From contig NC_092572.1 of NCBI RefSeq assembly GCF_037975245.1, positions 18,123,489 to 18,187,488 on the forward strand: a DNA stretch of 64,000 nucleotides, given 5' to 3'. Below the pieces are notes generated by a model that ran no database searches, was not told the DNA's origin, and saw nothing but the letters and a program-made list of their open reading frames with translations. Positions 12,907 to 24,300 of the stretch are shown piece after piece. Both the position numbers and the translations under genes were made by a program. Within the stretch, counting starts at the first letter, position 1; the number at the start of each line of letters is the position of its first letter. This DNA comes from Apostichopus japonicus (Eukaryota > Echinodermata > Holothuroidea > Aspidochirotida > Stichopodidae).

Positions 12907-13129
12907 CTACACCCTGCTACACATATCATGGAATAGTAAACGGTGGTATACAAACTTCGAGCCCTTTCGCTGGTATTAGTAACGAAAAATATATATGATA
13001 GTGGAAAGACAGATTCAAACTAGAATACTCACAAGGCACCTGGGCAGCATATTGGCTGAGCAAGGAGAATGGCCTGTCTAATCTTTTCTTCTAACTGTTG
13101 TTTACTGAGTCCCGCAGAAGGTACTTCTC
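12907..13129 (-). CDS. Two candidate exons, possibly continuing the minus-strand Ig gene
   Basis: Minus-strand exon 13033-13129 (acceptor ATTAAG, donor GTGAGT) is open from phase 1 to phase 2, reading EVPSAGLSKQQLEEKIRQA and then ILLAQPICCPGA. Exon 12907-12969 (acceptor ACCAG, donor GTAAGG) is open from phase 2 to phase 2, reading ERARSLYTTVYYSMICVAGC. The phases fit each other and also fit the phase-1 end of the Ig exon at 14599. No transmembrane exon was found between them and no domain is recognised, so membership in the Ig gene is a guess. Confidence 0.25.
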
Positions 13130-13700
13130 CTTAATGTGTGAATGTGATACGATGCATTAGGAAACACGTGCTTGTTTATTAAAAAAAAAAACCATAACAA
13201 GTCTGGTAGCATATTGATGAATATAAACTGTTATAGTCATTTTTGAAAGCAGGATTGTAGCAATTGTATCATTTACCCAAAGAAAACACTTCCCACAGGA
13301 ACGTGCCATAGTTCCAGACATTGCTGTCAACTGAGTATTGTTTCAAAAATACAGCCTCGGGTGGCATCCACATTATTGGCGGGTATTCCTGTAAAGTGAT
13401 TGGCACAACTATAGAGGTTGCAATGTAAATCAGTTGCTCCTACAGATGTATCAATGAATTAGGTGTTTAAGCATAACCAACTACAAGAAAAAAACATCTA
13501 ATTTTGCTATCGTTTAACACCTTCCCTGTTAGACATTAGAAATATTTCATAGTCTCGCATTGTCTCGCATTTTTGAATGATTGGGTATAAAATACATTTA
13601 AATTACTAAAAAATATTATCAATTAACCTCAAAACCAAGTTTTATAATATATATTGAAATTGTAGTGCTCAACCACGGGATGCCCCATAAACATACAAAA

Positions 13701-13702
<2 letters not shown>

Positions 13703-13751
<49 letters not shown>
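13703..13751. repeat. (TA)n microsatellite
   Basis: Uninterrupted TA dinucleotides for about 45 bases. Open frames of Tyr-Ile repeats over it are artefacts. Confidence 0.9.
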
Positions 13752-13754
<3 letters not shown>

Positions 13755-13859
13755 ACGAAAATCCACGTTTACTCCAAAAGAAGTTATTATTAGAGAAAAC
13801 CAGAGAAATAAGATATGACTCATAATTGACAAATAAGGAGTAAGCTTTAGAAAATATAT

Positions 13860-14360
13860 TGGAATTTTCGGTCCCCCTTGGGCCTTCGTCAGCAATACTT
13901 GGCAGTCGAATGAAAAGTACAAAATGTAACACAATGAAAGTATGACGCTAGATAAGTGTAAGTTGCAATGATAGAATTAAAACAAAACAAAAAACATGAC
14001 TATACAGGAAGCGGATTAAGGGGCAAAGAACGGATTACATATGCTTGTAGAACTGATAGTTGTTAAGGGGTCCCAAGTCTATGTTGAGGCCGGTGATATG
14101 AGACTTAATACGAAAGATCCAATCGATTTCTATACGTTTACGTTCAGTAGTTGATTTGAAGTTCGAGACAATTAAAGTACATGTTAGGTTTTTTAGAGAA
14201 TGATTGTGATTCTATTAATGTTATTTACATTTTCTATTGTGTACTTTGCAAAGAGGGCAATTATGTAGGTGAAACAGGCTCCCGGTTCCGGTTACGTTTT
14301 AATGATCACAAAAAAAATCTATTTGTGATAATTTTGCAGGATTCCCAGTTTCCGAACATT
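13860..14360. mobile_element. Penelope-like retroelement fragments, rearranged
   Basis: On the plus strand about 14,199-14,355 reads VIYIFYCVLCKEGNYVGETG, then FRLRFNDHK and, after a frame change, GFPVSEHFN. This is the GIY-YIG endonuclease signature seen at the C-terminus of Penelope-like elements. The adjacent stretch 14,045-14,152 is coding-like only on the minus strand, reading TERKRIEIDWIFRIKSH and ITGLNIDLGP, which resembles the segment that normally follows GIY-YIG in these proteins. The two parts are in opposite orientation, so the element is broken and inverted. A (TA)n tract interrupts the 3' side from about 14,370 to 14,465. Confidence 0.6.
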
Positions 14361-14403
14361 TCAATCTATATATATATATAGATAAATATAGATAAATAAA
14401 TAA

Positions 14404-14435
<32 letters not shown>

Positions 14436-14598
14436 TTATATATATATTTATATATATATATATATTGCAAAATGTATTGAAATGTTGTTTAACGAGCATT
14501 TTGTGATTTGTTTGCAAAGTTTAAAGTAATTCAGCAATATTTTGTTGGCTTTGTCTTCAGTTTCGTATCAGAAGTACTAAGATAAGGAAACTTCTTAC

Positions 14599-15756
14599 CC
14601 GGACCCGAGGTTGTGTAAGTCAAACTTGCAGGTTTGATGTGAGAACCGTTTACTTGACATTTCACTGTGGTTGCGTTTACATACTGGTTGAAGCTGAATG
14701 TAGATGTTACACTGTGATCATTCGTTTCACTGAATAGTTCCTCACTTTCTCTCTGTTCATTTACAAACCAAGTTAAGGTTATAGGCGCCAAAACGTTATC
14801 TGCTCTGCATATCAGTGATGTTATTTCTTCGTCCAACTCATTGCGTACATTATTCTCAATGGACAAAGATGGATAAGCTTGATATAAAAGTATAAAAAAG
14901 TAAAAAATTTTAGATGACATTCGTACATCTTTGAAGGCAAGAAGTAAAATGCAACTATGGATAACCTAAAAATGCGACTCTCAAGGTAACTATGAAAACA
15001 TAATCAATATTATTAATCGTTACATCATATTGAATACCTGGATTTTATTTTAATTGCAAGACTTTCGCTGCGTTTCATCACTACATAATTACATTGAAAA
15101 GCTTAGAAGCTAAAACAAGACATGTATAGTAAACAGTTTAGAGATGATTTTTTTTTGGTTAAAGAGAAAAGTAACATTGATCATTGAGTGTAAATGACGT
15201 ATACAAAATCCATTGGAACAGAATAAATAAGTATAGTAATAGCAAAATATAATCTTACTGGTTATCTTCAGGATGTATGCCGTTACCAATTCTTTGTCAC
15301 TGAGACATTCATATGCATCGTTGAATTGATCGAGTGAGATATTCTTTAACTGAATCGATGATAACACGGGATCGCACGTGTTTTGAAGTATCGTTGCTTC
15401 TTCATGAAGTTTGTTCAAACCAGAGTAAATAAAGTTTCCATTTCTCGACCATGTGACTGGATTAGTTGATATTTTCACAGGACAAACAAGACACACATCA
15501 TCTCCAGGTTCTGCATCGCATGAAATATTCACCTCGGAAACATTACCGGTTTTGAAACATAATACCGGACTAGTCGATGAAACGAAACCTAGATAGCAAA
15601 AAAAAAGAAAGGAATTTGTTTCTGGAAGAGGTGTCATTTAAATGAAATTTATTTCACTTACTTCAAATACATAGAAATACTTAATATAGCTAGTGAACAC
15701 AAACCTTTATATTCATGACACACAAGGAGAATTAGAAGCATAGCCATATAATCCAT
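14599..15756 (-). CDS. Ig-domain receptor, minus strand (signal peptide plus two Ig exons; 3' end not resolved)
   Basis: Three minus-strand exons, all splitting in phase 1 as is usual for Ig-domain genes: 15705-15756 (signal peptide MDYMAMLLILLVCHEYK), 15259-15588 and 14599-14877. The first Ig exon shows the B-strand Cys (VCLVCPV), core Trp (VTWSRNG) and F-strand motif (NDAYECL). The second shows SLICRAD, LTWFVN and TVKCQVNG. Several N-x-S/T sequons are present. The 220 residues seen would be secreted or extracellular. A transmembrane exon was not found before 13.1 kb, although candidate exons exist at 12.9-13.1 kb. It lies head to head with the Ig-NACHT gene starting at 17,389, and the shared exon plan suggests an old duplication. 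A membrane receptor is the likeliest role, but the ligand is unknown. Confidence 0.65.
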
Positions 15757-17074
15757 GCTGCAATGCTGCTGTAGCGATGTCTGTCTTCCTCAGTTGTCCT
15801 GCCAATGACTAAATGACATGACAGTGAATCAATGACATGCTTCCTTTAACCGAATCAAAAATGAAAGTAACGAGTCTGCATTATACTTGCCAATATTAAC
15901 ATATAATAAGTTCATAAAAGAATATTAACTGGTCTACAAATTAGTTGGTCGGTTTGTAATCAACCTGATTTAAAAAAATAAAAAACAGATTATTTTTTAT
16001 TGTCAACCGGTTATTCTTCAAACAGAGCGAAAAGGGAAAATATTTTACCTAAAAGGGAAAACAGGAAAGTCACGTGATCATCACAGCTCGTGTAATGTTG
16101 ATATGTAGGCCACACCTATTATCATTGCCAAACACCAAACAAACCTTTGGGCATCGCTCCAATCAGATCTAGATTTAATATTCAATGATAATCATATGTT
16201 CAGAATACAACAAATAGAGTTAAGGCGACCGACCTTTGTAACCACTACTACGGTGGTAAATATAAGTGGCGTTACTACTTATAGTCGATGTAAATATTAT
16301 CATAACCTAACGCATAGCTTCTCTTTACATGTCACAATATCACGGCTGGTATTTTTTAGGTAAGCAGCAGTCTCGAATAATATTTTCTTGTTTTCATCAT
16401 TATTCACGTCATATTTATTAGAATTGATATAATGATATAATCAATAGGGTTGACAAGACTCAAATTTCGAAAAGTCTGGTTATTCTTGTTTCCTAAAATG
16501 CTATAACTTAAGGTACGAGTTGCAGTTACCAATTGTCATCATGTGACCGTCAACTATACAAAGTGGCCGACGACTTATTGTAGGCCTATAGTTATATCTG
16601 CAGTAATTTGTTATAACGCCATTCTCTTTACTGATCGACCAGGAAACTGCAGTTCTGTTTCCCTTCATTACCAATGGCGTAATAACAACTTAATTGAGGG
16701 TAATTGGATGTCTAAATTAAACAAGTATTATAAAGAATTGAATAAGAACGAATGAACTAAAACTTGATGTTTTTGCGGTTGATCGTGTTTATATTACCTG
16801 GGATGTACCCCTGGTGAATATGGTGCACAAGTTAAACGTTGAACTTATGTCTACTAGGTAAAGTTGACATAAACGTACTGTGAAAAAATGGTTACTTTCA
16901 TTTCACATCTTAAATAGTCTACACAATTAACAGTCAATACTCTCTTATTCAATATACCACCTAGTGTTAAAAAACCAAACAAGCCAATGCGGTAACCATT
17001 ATGTCTATGGATATGTCTCATAACCAGAGTATTTATATTTATATTTACATGTATATATATATAAATTTATATAA

Positions 17075-17158
<84 letters not shown>

Positions 17159-17159
17159 T

Positions 17160-17191
<32 letters not shown>

Positions 17192-17388
17192 CTTTTGTAG
17201 TGAATATTAATATACTCAATGAGATGTTCCTCTTAATTTCTAAATTAAAATTAAATTCTTCTTAACTAATTACTGAAACAATGAAATAAAGACAAACATG
17301 TGTATCTTGTAGCGATATATTTCGGGCGATGCTATATCTTTTTTCCATTTCAGCCTCACACTGACAGCAATCGATGAAAGAAGCAAGG
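15757..17388. promoter_or_regulatory. Shared intergenic region between two divergent Ig genes
   Basis: About 1.6 kb between the minus-strand start at 15,756 and the plus-strand start at 17,389. It contains an interrupted (TA)n tract (17,035-17,192) and no supported exon. Promoters of both genes should lie here, but I cannot point to a specific TATA box or factor site with confidence. Confidence 0.35.
17035..17192. repeat. Interrupted (TA)n microsatellite
   Basis: TA dinucleotides interspersed with TATATTTATA and ACATATATAT variants. It lies just upstream of the signal-peptide exon of the Ig-NACHT gene. Confidence 0.9.
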
Positions 17389-19978
17389 ATGGAAATAAAA
17401 AAGATTATTTTGTATCTAGAGGTATCGATGATACTAAGTTTAGGTGAGATTAAATGAGCCATTGTCCAACTATGTTATGTATTATGACGTAAACCAATTA
17501 ACGTAGTATAATGTATATTTCGTTTGCAAATGAAAAAGTTGTTTTTATAATGCATAAAGCATTAATCCGATCAAAAATCATTCATTAGTAAAAAATAAAG
17601 CAGAATTACATTAATGTGTACATGCGTGATTGTAAATATATTGCTTATAACAGAAGAAAGTCCCCCCCCCCCCTTCCTTCTAGTGTTTTCTCGCTAAATT
17701 TGGCATGAAAACGTTGATGTTATTGCATACAAGCTTCTTGTTCGTAAGAGGGTGGATCCATATGAAAAGTATAATGTGCAATCAAGTTACGTGTTCAGAC
17801 TGAGCTATGTCAATCTCACATAAACTTTGACCACAAAAAGCGAAAGTGTTGTGTACCCACATAGTATGGACTTACATATGATGTCTCAACATTATTGAAG
17901 CTTTCTTGGTTTCATGTTTACAAATTTTTCAAACCTATGTTTGCAGCAAATGGACATTGAACTTCGATTGTAATATGGTTCTTGTACTTACCACATACTT
18001 AGTTTCAGTATTAGGTTATTAAGCTTTGTTTACCGGAAACAATACTTGACCTCAGAGATTTGATCTACATACCATTCATTAGTTCATCCCAGGTTTCATT
18101 TTTAAGATGTTGTGTTTACAAGGATTTCTGGCTTTCATCTATCTTGAGCTCGAATGACTTTGACTTCCATCAATTTAAATATGTTCTTGCCTCCTTAATC
18201 TGTTGTGTTTGGCGATGTGGAGAGTCTGTGACTTGGTTGGGTTGAGTTCCATTCTCCAGTTATTGCACCAGTTGTGTATTCGGTTGTCTGGTTGTAGCTG
18301 GCCCATTTTCATCAGCATATTGCTAAATGTTGATGCAGGCGTTGTCTGGTTGAGTGGTTTTTCCGACGTACAGGATGCATTGGATGGGGCTGATGATGCT
18401 TTCTAGAGACGTACCAGTGATGAGTTGTAGTAGTGAATAAGGTGATGAACCAATTTCGAATTTGATGATTCGATGAGACAGGAATCTGGCAATCCATCTT
18501 GTTAACTTTGCCGGGAAATGATATTTTTTGGTTTTGAGTAGTAGGCCTTCGTGCCACATTCTGTCGAAGGCTTTCTCTGTATCGAAGAAGCCTGCTACTG
18601 TATGATGACACCTGGCTTAAGGCGTTGACGTGTCTTTTAAATCCAATGATATAAGAAGCCATTATGTTGTAACAGCTATATGCAAAATATCTTTTTTTTT
18701 ATCAGCTCATGGCCTACATTGCAATGAGAAGGAGTATGCCACATTCGGCCAAGATGTCGTTATTGATTGTCAGCTAAGATTTGTCAGTAATGTATACTGG
18801 TACAGTGAGAAAACGTCGTTTGACAGTCCCCTTGTAAAACTTGAGAACAAGCAGAAAGTAATCCTAGAATCTGGAGAAGGAAACTATGACATTTCGGAGA
18901 CAGGAGCTTTGTTGATCAAAGACGTAGTGAAAGAGCGCTGTGGTTTATACAAGCTCGTAAGTTTTAACAAGGATGGAATCTACGAAGAAGCTTTTGTTCG
19001 CTTAGAACTTTCAAGTAAGTGTATTTCCCTGAATGAAAAGTAATGTTTATGTAAATCTCATTTTGTCTGATGACGAATGAACTCGTACACTGAGGCAAAC
19101 ATTCTTCAAATATCAAAATATTCAATAGTGGATTGTCACGAGTACCTTGAATATTAACTCATTCTACATCGACAGTTTTGGTTCCATGTCAAGTTACTAT
19201 AACGCCGATTGAAAAAATAATCTCTGCAGGCAGGGAAGTTTGCATAAATAATACATAATAATGGTGTGATCATTTTGCTACACAATGGTAACAAACAACA
19301 TTCCAAAGTCAAGGATCAGTTAGTTTGTGTTGATTATTATAGAATCCAAATTTGAGTTAAATTGTTCAATTGGAAGCCACCCAACGTGTAAGTTGTATTC
19401 CGTAATCCCGTTCGGGTTTCTCCAACAATAACTTCTGATTTTTATGATACAATTGATGCATAATGAGGCTTCAAGTTACTATTTGTTAATTTTTCGTCAC
19501 AGATAAGCCTCGACAAGAATGTCTGGTGGTTTCTCTTTGTGATTCCTGCTACTGTAGCTCTGACGCAAAGACCAACCACAATGTTTCTTGCAGTGTCATT
19601 GGTGCTCGTCCTCAAGTAAACGTCAGCATAATCATTAAAAACGAAGACCTCTACAATGTTACCGTCAGACATAATACAGATACGGATACGTTTGATACTA
19701 TTGCTTACATGGAGGTTTCTATGGATACATGTGGTTCAAAACTATCAGTGAGATGTTCGGTCGTTGGAAAAAACATATTTGGGATCAAGGACAGTTCTAT
19801 GGATCTTTATTCAGGTAAAATGTTGTATAAAACCTTTTTGTATGTTAACTAGAACGCCAATAAGCTAAGTGATTCCATGCAAAGTTTCAAATGCCTGCAC
19901 ACACATGGTCTTCTAGTTATAAGCTTTATTCACTTCAAATAATGAATAAGGTTTACTCATGGTGTCAGTATGTATAGT

Positions 19979-20015
<37 letters not shown>

Positions 20016-20069
20016 AATATATATATATATATCTATATATATATATATATATATATAAATATATATATA

Positions 20070-20147
<78 letters not shown>

Positions 20148-21309
20148 TAGGGTGTCCGCGTACAGAGCGGGAGGCCCGTGGTTCGAATTCCGGTGGAGTC
20201 TGGAAGTTTTTTCACCGTTCTTGATTCTCCAAATCATTACGATTTTCATTTATATATATTCATTTGCCTTTGTCGTTTACCTCCATTGCATTAACATAAA
20301 GTCTGTTCAAAGTATCTCTTTCGAGATCCGGCTTTAGGAATCACAAATGATTTTCGAGTTGGTTAGCATCATGTTTGATCTCTAGAGTAAGGCAAAGTAT
20401 GTCACCAAAAACAGAGCTAGTATTGTTCGATACAGGTGACAAACGCCTACAGTGGAATTACGACCTTCCTTACCGGTTTCGAACCTCTGGACATACAATC
20501 AGTGCCCATAGCCTAGTGGTAAGGGTGTCCGCGTACAGAGCGGGAGGCCCGTGGTTCGAATCCCGGTGGAGGCTGAAAGTTTTTTCACTGTTCTTGATTT
20601 TCCAACTCATAACGATTTTCATTTATATATATTTATATATATATATATTTATATATATAGACATGTATTTCCCATGTGACCTCAACTGACTGAATGTCAA
20701 GGGCCAACTTTTTTCTCCGTTGCACTTGGTTTGTTAAGTTAAACGAAACATGCATTAATTTTGTATTCACTTAGTACTCAAGTACGAATGAAAACATAAA
20801 TAAATAAAATGTTAACAAAGCGACAAAAAGGAATAGCAAACTTGAAGCTTGTTTTTCTTTTGTAATTAATTCCTTGTAGCACCATGCATACAAACCACCG
20901 ACACACTCACTGACGCCACAGCGAAGGATGAAGAAATATTTGCTTTTTTCGATGGTTTTAGATTAGTAATTGTTGTTGTCTTCGTCGTGACAGCGGTAGT
21001 GATATATTTGGTCGTTATCGTCTGTGTTACTGTATGTAAAAGAGGTAAGAAATAATTCAATATACATGTACATTTAGAAAATTTTAGATATATGTGATCA
21101 TAAAAATAAATTGTATTTTGTTGTAATTTTCAAACGTAGCTCGCCAGACACTGCAACGGTCTTCTGAGCACCCCTTGAGAGACGGTCTTTCCAGGCTGCC
21201 AGGTTGCAAGCTTCAACTGCCAAATGTGCTGAAAATACTCGCAAAATCCAATAGCAACGTTCCAAATGACAAAATAGGTTACAGTACTGAACTAAAATCT
21301 GGAGAATGA
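17389..21309 (+). CDS. Ig-Ig-transmembrane protein, short isoform (336 aa)
   Basis: Five exons, all joined in phase 1: 17389-17443, 18706-19014, 19503-19814, 20880-21044, 21140-21309 (1011 nt). The signal peptide is [19 protein letters not shown]. Ig1 (about residues 19-121) has VVIDCQL and VYWYSEK but reads CGLYKL where DxGxYxC is expected, so the F-strand Cys is displaced. Ig2 (about 122-225) has NVSCSVIG and LSVRCSVVG but no core Trp. The next exon has one hydrophobic helix ([20 protein letters not shown]) followed by CKR. The last exon encodes a 56-residue cytoplasmic tail ([20 protein letters not shown] at its start) ending GE-stop. AATAAA lies about 100 bases after the stop. This is a type I cell-surface protein of unknown ligand, and it shares its first four exons with the proposed NACHT isoform. 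Confidence 0.65.
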
Positions 21310-24300
21310 TTCCAGACAGCGGCGTGACTTGTACTGAAAAGTATCTAAGTCGACCCTCTTAAGCAATTGATAAAATTCTCTCCGGATACCCTTCAAACTG
21401 CGATATCAAAATAAAACCTGACCTCAACAGCGAATGCCAGAAAGTGTCACACCCGGTCATCTAGTGGCACAAAATATGAAACAATTGTCACCATGGTTGA
21501 GCTTTAACAAATGTGGACTTTCCTTTTGGGGCGTATTTACATTGCTGCACCGCTCCTTGCTACGCCACATCCCCCAGCCCCAGAACCCACCAATCCTGGC
21601 TCAATTTCGACTGTTATTGTACCTCAGTAATTGCTATGCACTGCCTAAGTTCCCGTTATTAGAATCATGGAAATGTGGTTCCCACATGCTGCCTGTCTTC
21701 TGTGTGTGAGTGTGTGTAATTTACGTCTATGGGGTTGATTATAGGTAGTTTAATCAGTTCTCGTACCATCAATAATGGACTTGGAACAGAGATATCACTG
21801 TAACTAGTAACTAGATCTTATTTTTATACTGGAAAGCAGATCAATATTTCAGCAGTCATACAATGAAACCATCTTCTTACATTCAACGCTGTGATTTTAA
21901 CAGTGTATATATATCGTCCCCGTTCTGGCGTAGTGACGAATGTTCAAAATGTGAGTTTTGATGAAACGCGCTCTAAACATTTTCACATTTTGACTTTAGT
22001 ATAGCGTAATTAAAAAAGGATCTTTTGTACCGAAAGTTGTCAATATTTTAAATATAACAAATAGAACTTTGAGTTCTCATATTTGTTGCTGATCGAAAAA
22101 TTTCTTACAAAGTAGTAATTTTAGTGTAAACATATTCGTCGTTATGTCATGTCATTTTCAGTTAATTTTAGACATTCGTCAAGCATTCGTCACTATGCTA
22201 GAACTAAATTTTGAAGTTTCGTCCTGTCACAGACTTGTATTCGTCACTTTTGTGTGTAGTAGCTAGGGTACACCGTGATTGTTCACTGTCACATGGGGAG
22301 AGGAAGGGGAAGGGATATGATGAAATTTGAACACACGCAGTTGCAAAAATAATAATTCCAGTGGCGTAATCTGTTAATTCGGAACTCTTATAAAGCTTAC
22401 AGACTACGGAAAATTGTGTGCAATTCTTCATTTTCAAGTTAGTGTATTACGTGAAATGTCTCTGACAATAGTTTCTAAGTATCTTTCAAATGCTTTGGGA
22501 AGCTTTTCCACTGTAGGCCTACTATCCCCTTAAACGGAATGTGAAATTTTTGTTACGCTCACAGGCACATTCATAATATCCAACCCAACCTCGTGTGAAT
22601 CCTCAAATTTAAAGAAGGAAAACAACTGTGCAATTGTTCAAGTGTTTCCAAGTTGTACTGTAGTATGTTGTTCCTTCTTTTTATTTCCTTCCAGTATACA
22701 TATAAAATTTATAGAGAGGAGTCATATAATACCTCAACAAGAAGAATAACTCATATAACAGGTTTTTTTTAAGATGAATGGATACCGAACAGTCCAAGAA
22801 TAACTAATATAAAAGGGGAGAAAATTTCAAGATGATAGGATATCATAGAAAATACATCTACTAATACAAAAGTTAATACATAAAACGATATAACAAACAG
22901 ACTTCAACAAACATTCTAAGTGCTCGAATGGAATGTATAAAGCAGCACGGTAAATAAATGAGTTGCTGTAAACCTACGTTCGGTATTTTGTGGGGATTAC
23001 TTACATTTCCGCTCGATTTGTGCAGGAGACTTTCTAGTACAGTATACAAAAGGTTATTTTGATCACTGTTAATCTTATTAGCCATTCTTGTAAACTCAGG
23101 TCTTGCAGCAGCATTTACTTTTTCTAAAAGTATATTGTATTCTAAATTAATATAGATGATGTGTATTTAAGAAACTTCATTCTACTTTTCTTTGCTTTTT
23201 TTTGCAATATAAAATGGTACCAGACAGGTACTGTATAGATCACATGTGCCAGGTTGTATAATAAAATTGAAAACATTTTCCTTAGCATTTTGGTTAAAGA
23301 AAGACACAACGTAAGCCACACTAGATACTTTGTAATATACTTTTTTAATACCTTGATGCTTTGCAAGAAAAGGTCAAACTGTCGTCGCTGTATACTCCCA
23401 GTACTCAGTTTTGGAGGTTCTAGCCACATCAGATCCCTCAATAATAATAATAATAATACGTTGCGACCTTGATAGAATGAGACCTTCATGTTATATGGTT
23501 TATTTTCAAAAACGAATTTCCTTTATTTTTTTTTTGAGGGGGGGGGGGGGGGTTACGCAATGAAGTCTTGCGGTCACATGTTGGAACTATGTCATTTACA
23601 GAACACTGAAAATTTCATTGGTCAGTTTCAACAGACCTCTTATGAATTGTACATGATACAGCAATATCATTGGCATATTTTGTTATAGAAATGTGTGAGT
23701 TTGACCTAATTTCATCAGTATATATAGTAAATAATATAGCATATAATGGACCCCCCCCCACCCCAAGGCACACCAACCTTTATTTCCAATATTTCCGATA
23801 ACCCTTTATCCAACTTTACTTGTCTGGGCCATCCTTGAAGAAATTGTGTCAGCCAATGAATAAGCCATGTTTCTTTGATAATTCGTAAAAGATTTGGCAA
23901 GAGAGTATTAAACGCACTTGAAAAGTCAAGAAAAAGACCCTTTGTTATAATTCTTTCCTTACAATCTTAATGAGACACAATATCATGGATTAATCAATCG
24001 TTTGATATGGATATGGACTCTTCAAGTGGCTTGAAACTTCCGTTCTGGAACAGCAAGTGCCTTCTCCTTTCTTATGTCAAGCAACCTTTATGGGTTAATA
24101 ATCCCAATGTATGGAAACCAGGGCTGAGGGTGTATCAGTTTGGTGATGTTCATTTGGTTTCTGTGTCCATGTTTTGACTTGGTGTATTTTTCCAAAAAGT
24201 CTGGTATAACTTCCCCTTATGACCCTGGACTTCTCAGCATGTGGAAGAAAACATCCAAGATTCTCTCATTTCTAAATGGTGCTATACAGATGTTCTACTA

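Noticed and set aside
17001-17210. Open frames of Tyr-Ile repeats (also near 13.7, 14.4, 20.0 kb)
   Set aside because: They are translations of (TA)n microsatellites, not proteins.
20505-20577. Functional tRNA gene
   Set aside because: A- and B-boxes are present but the acceptor stem does not pair, and the same body and tail occur in a second copy, so it is a SINE.
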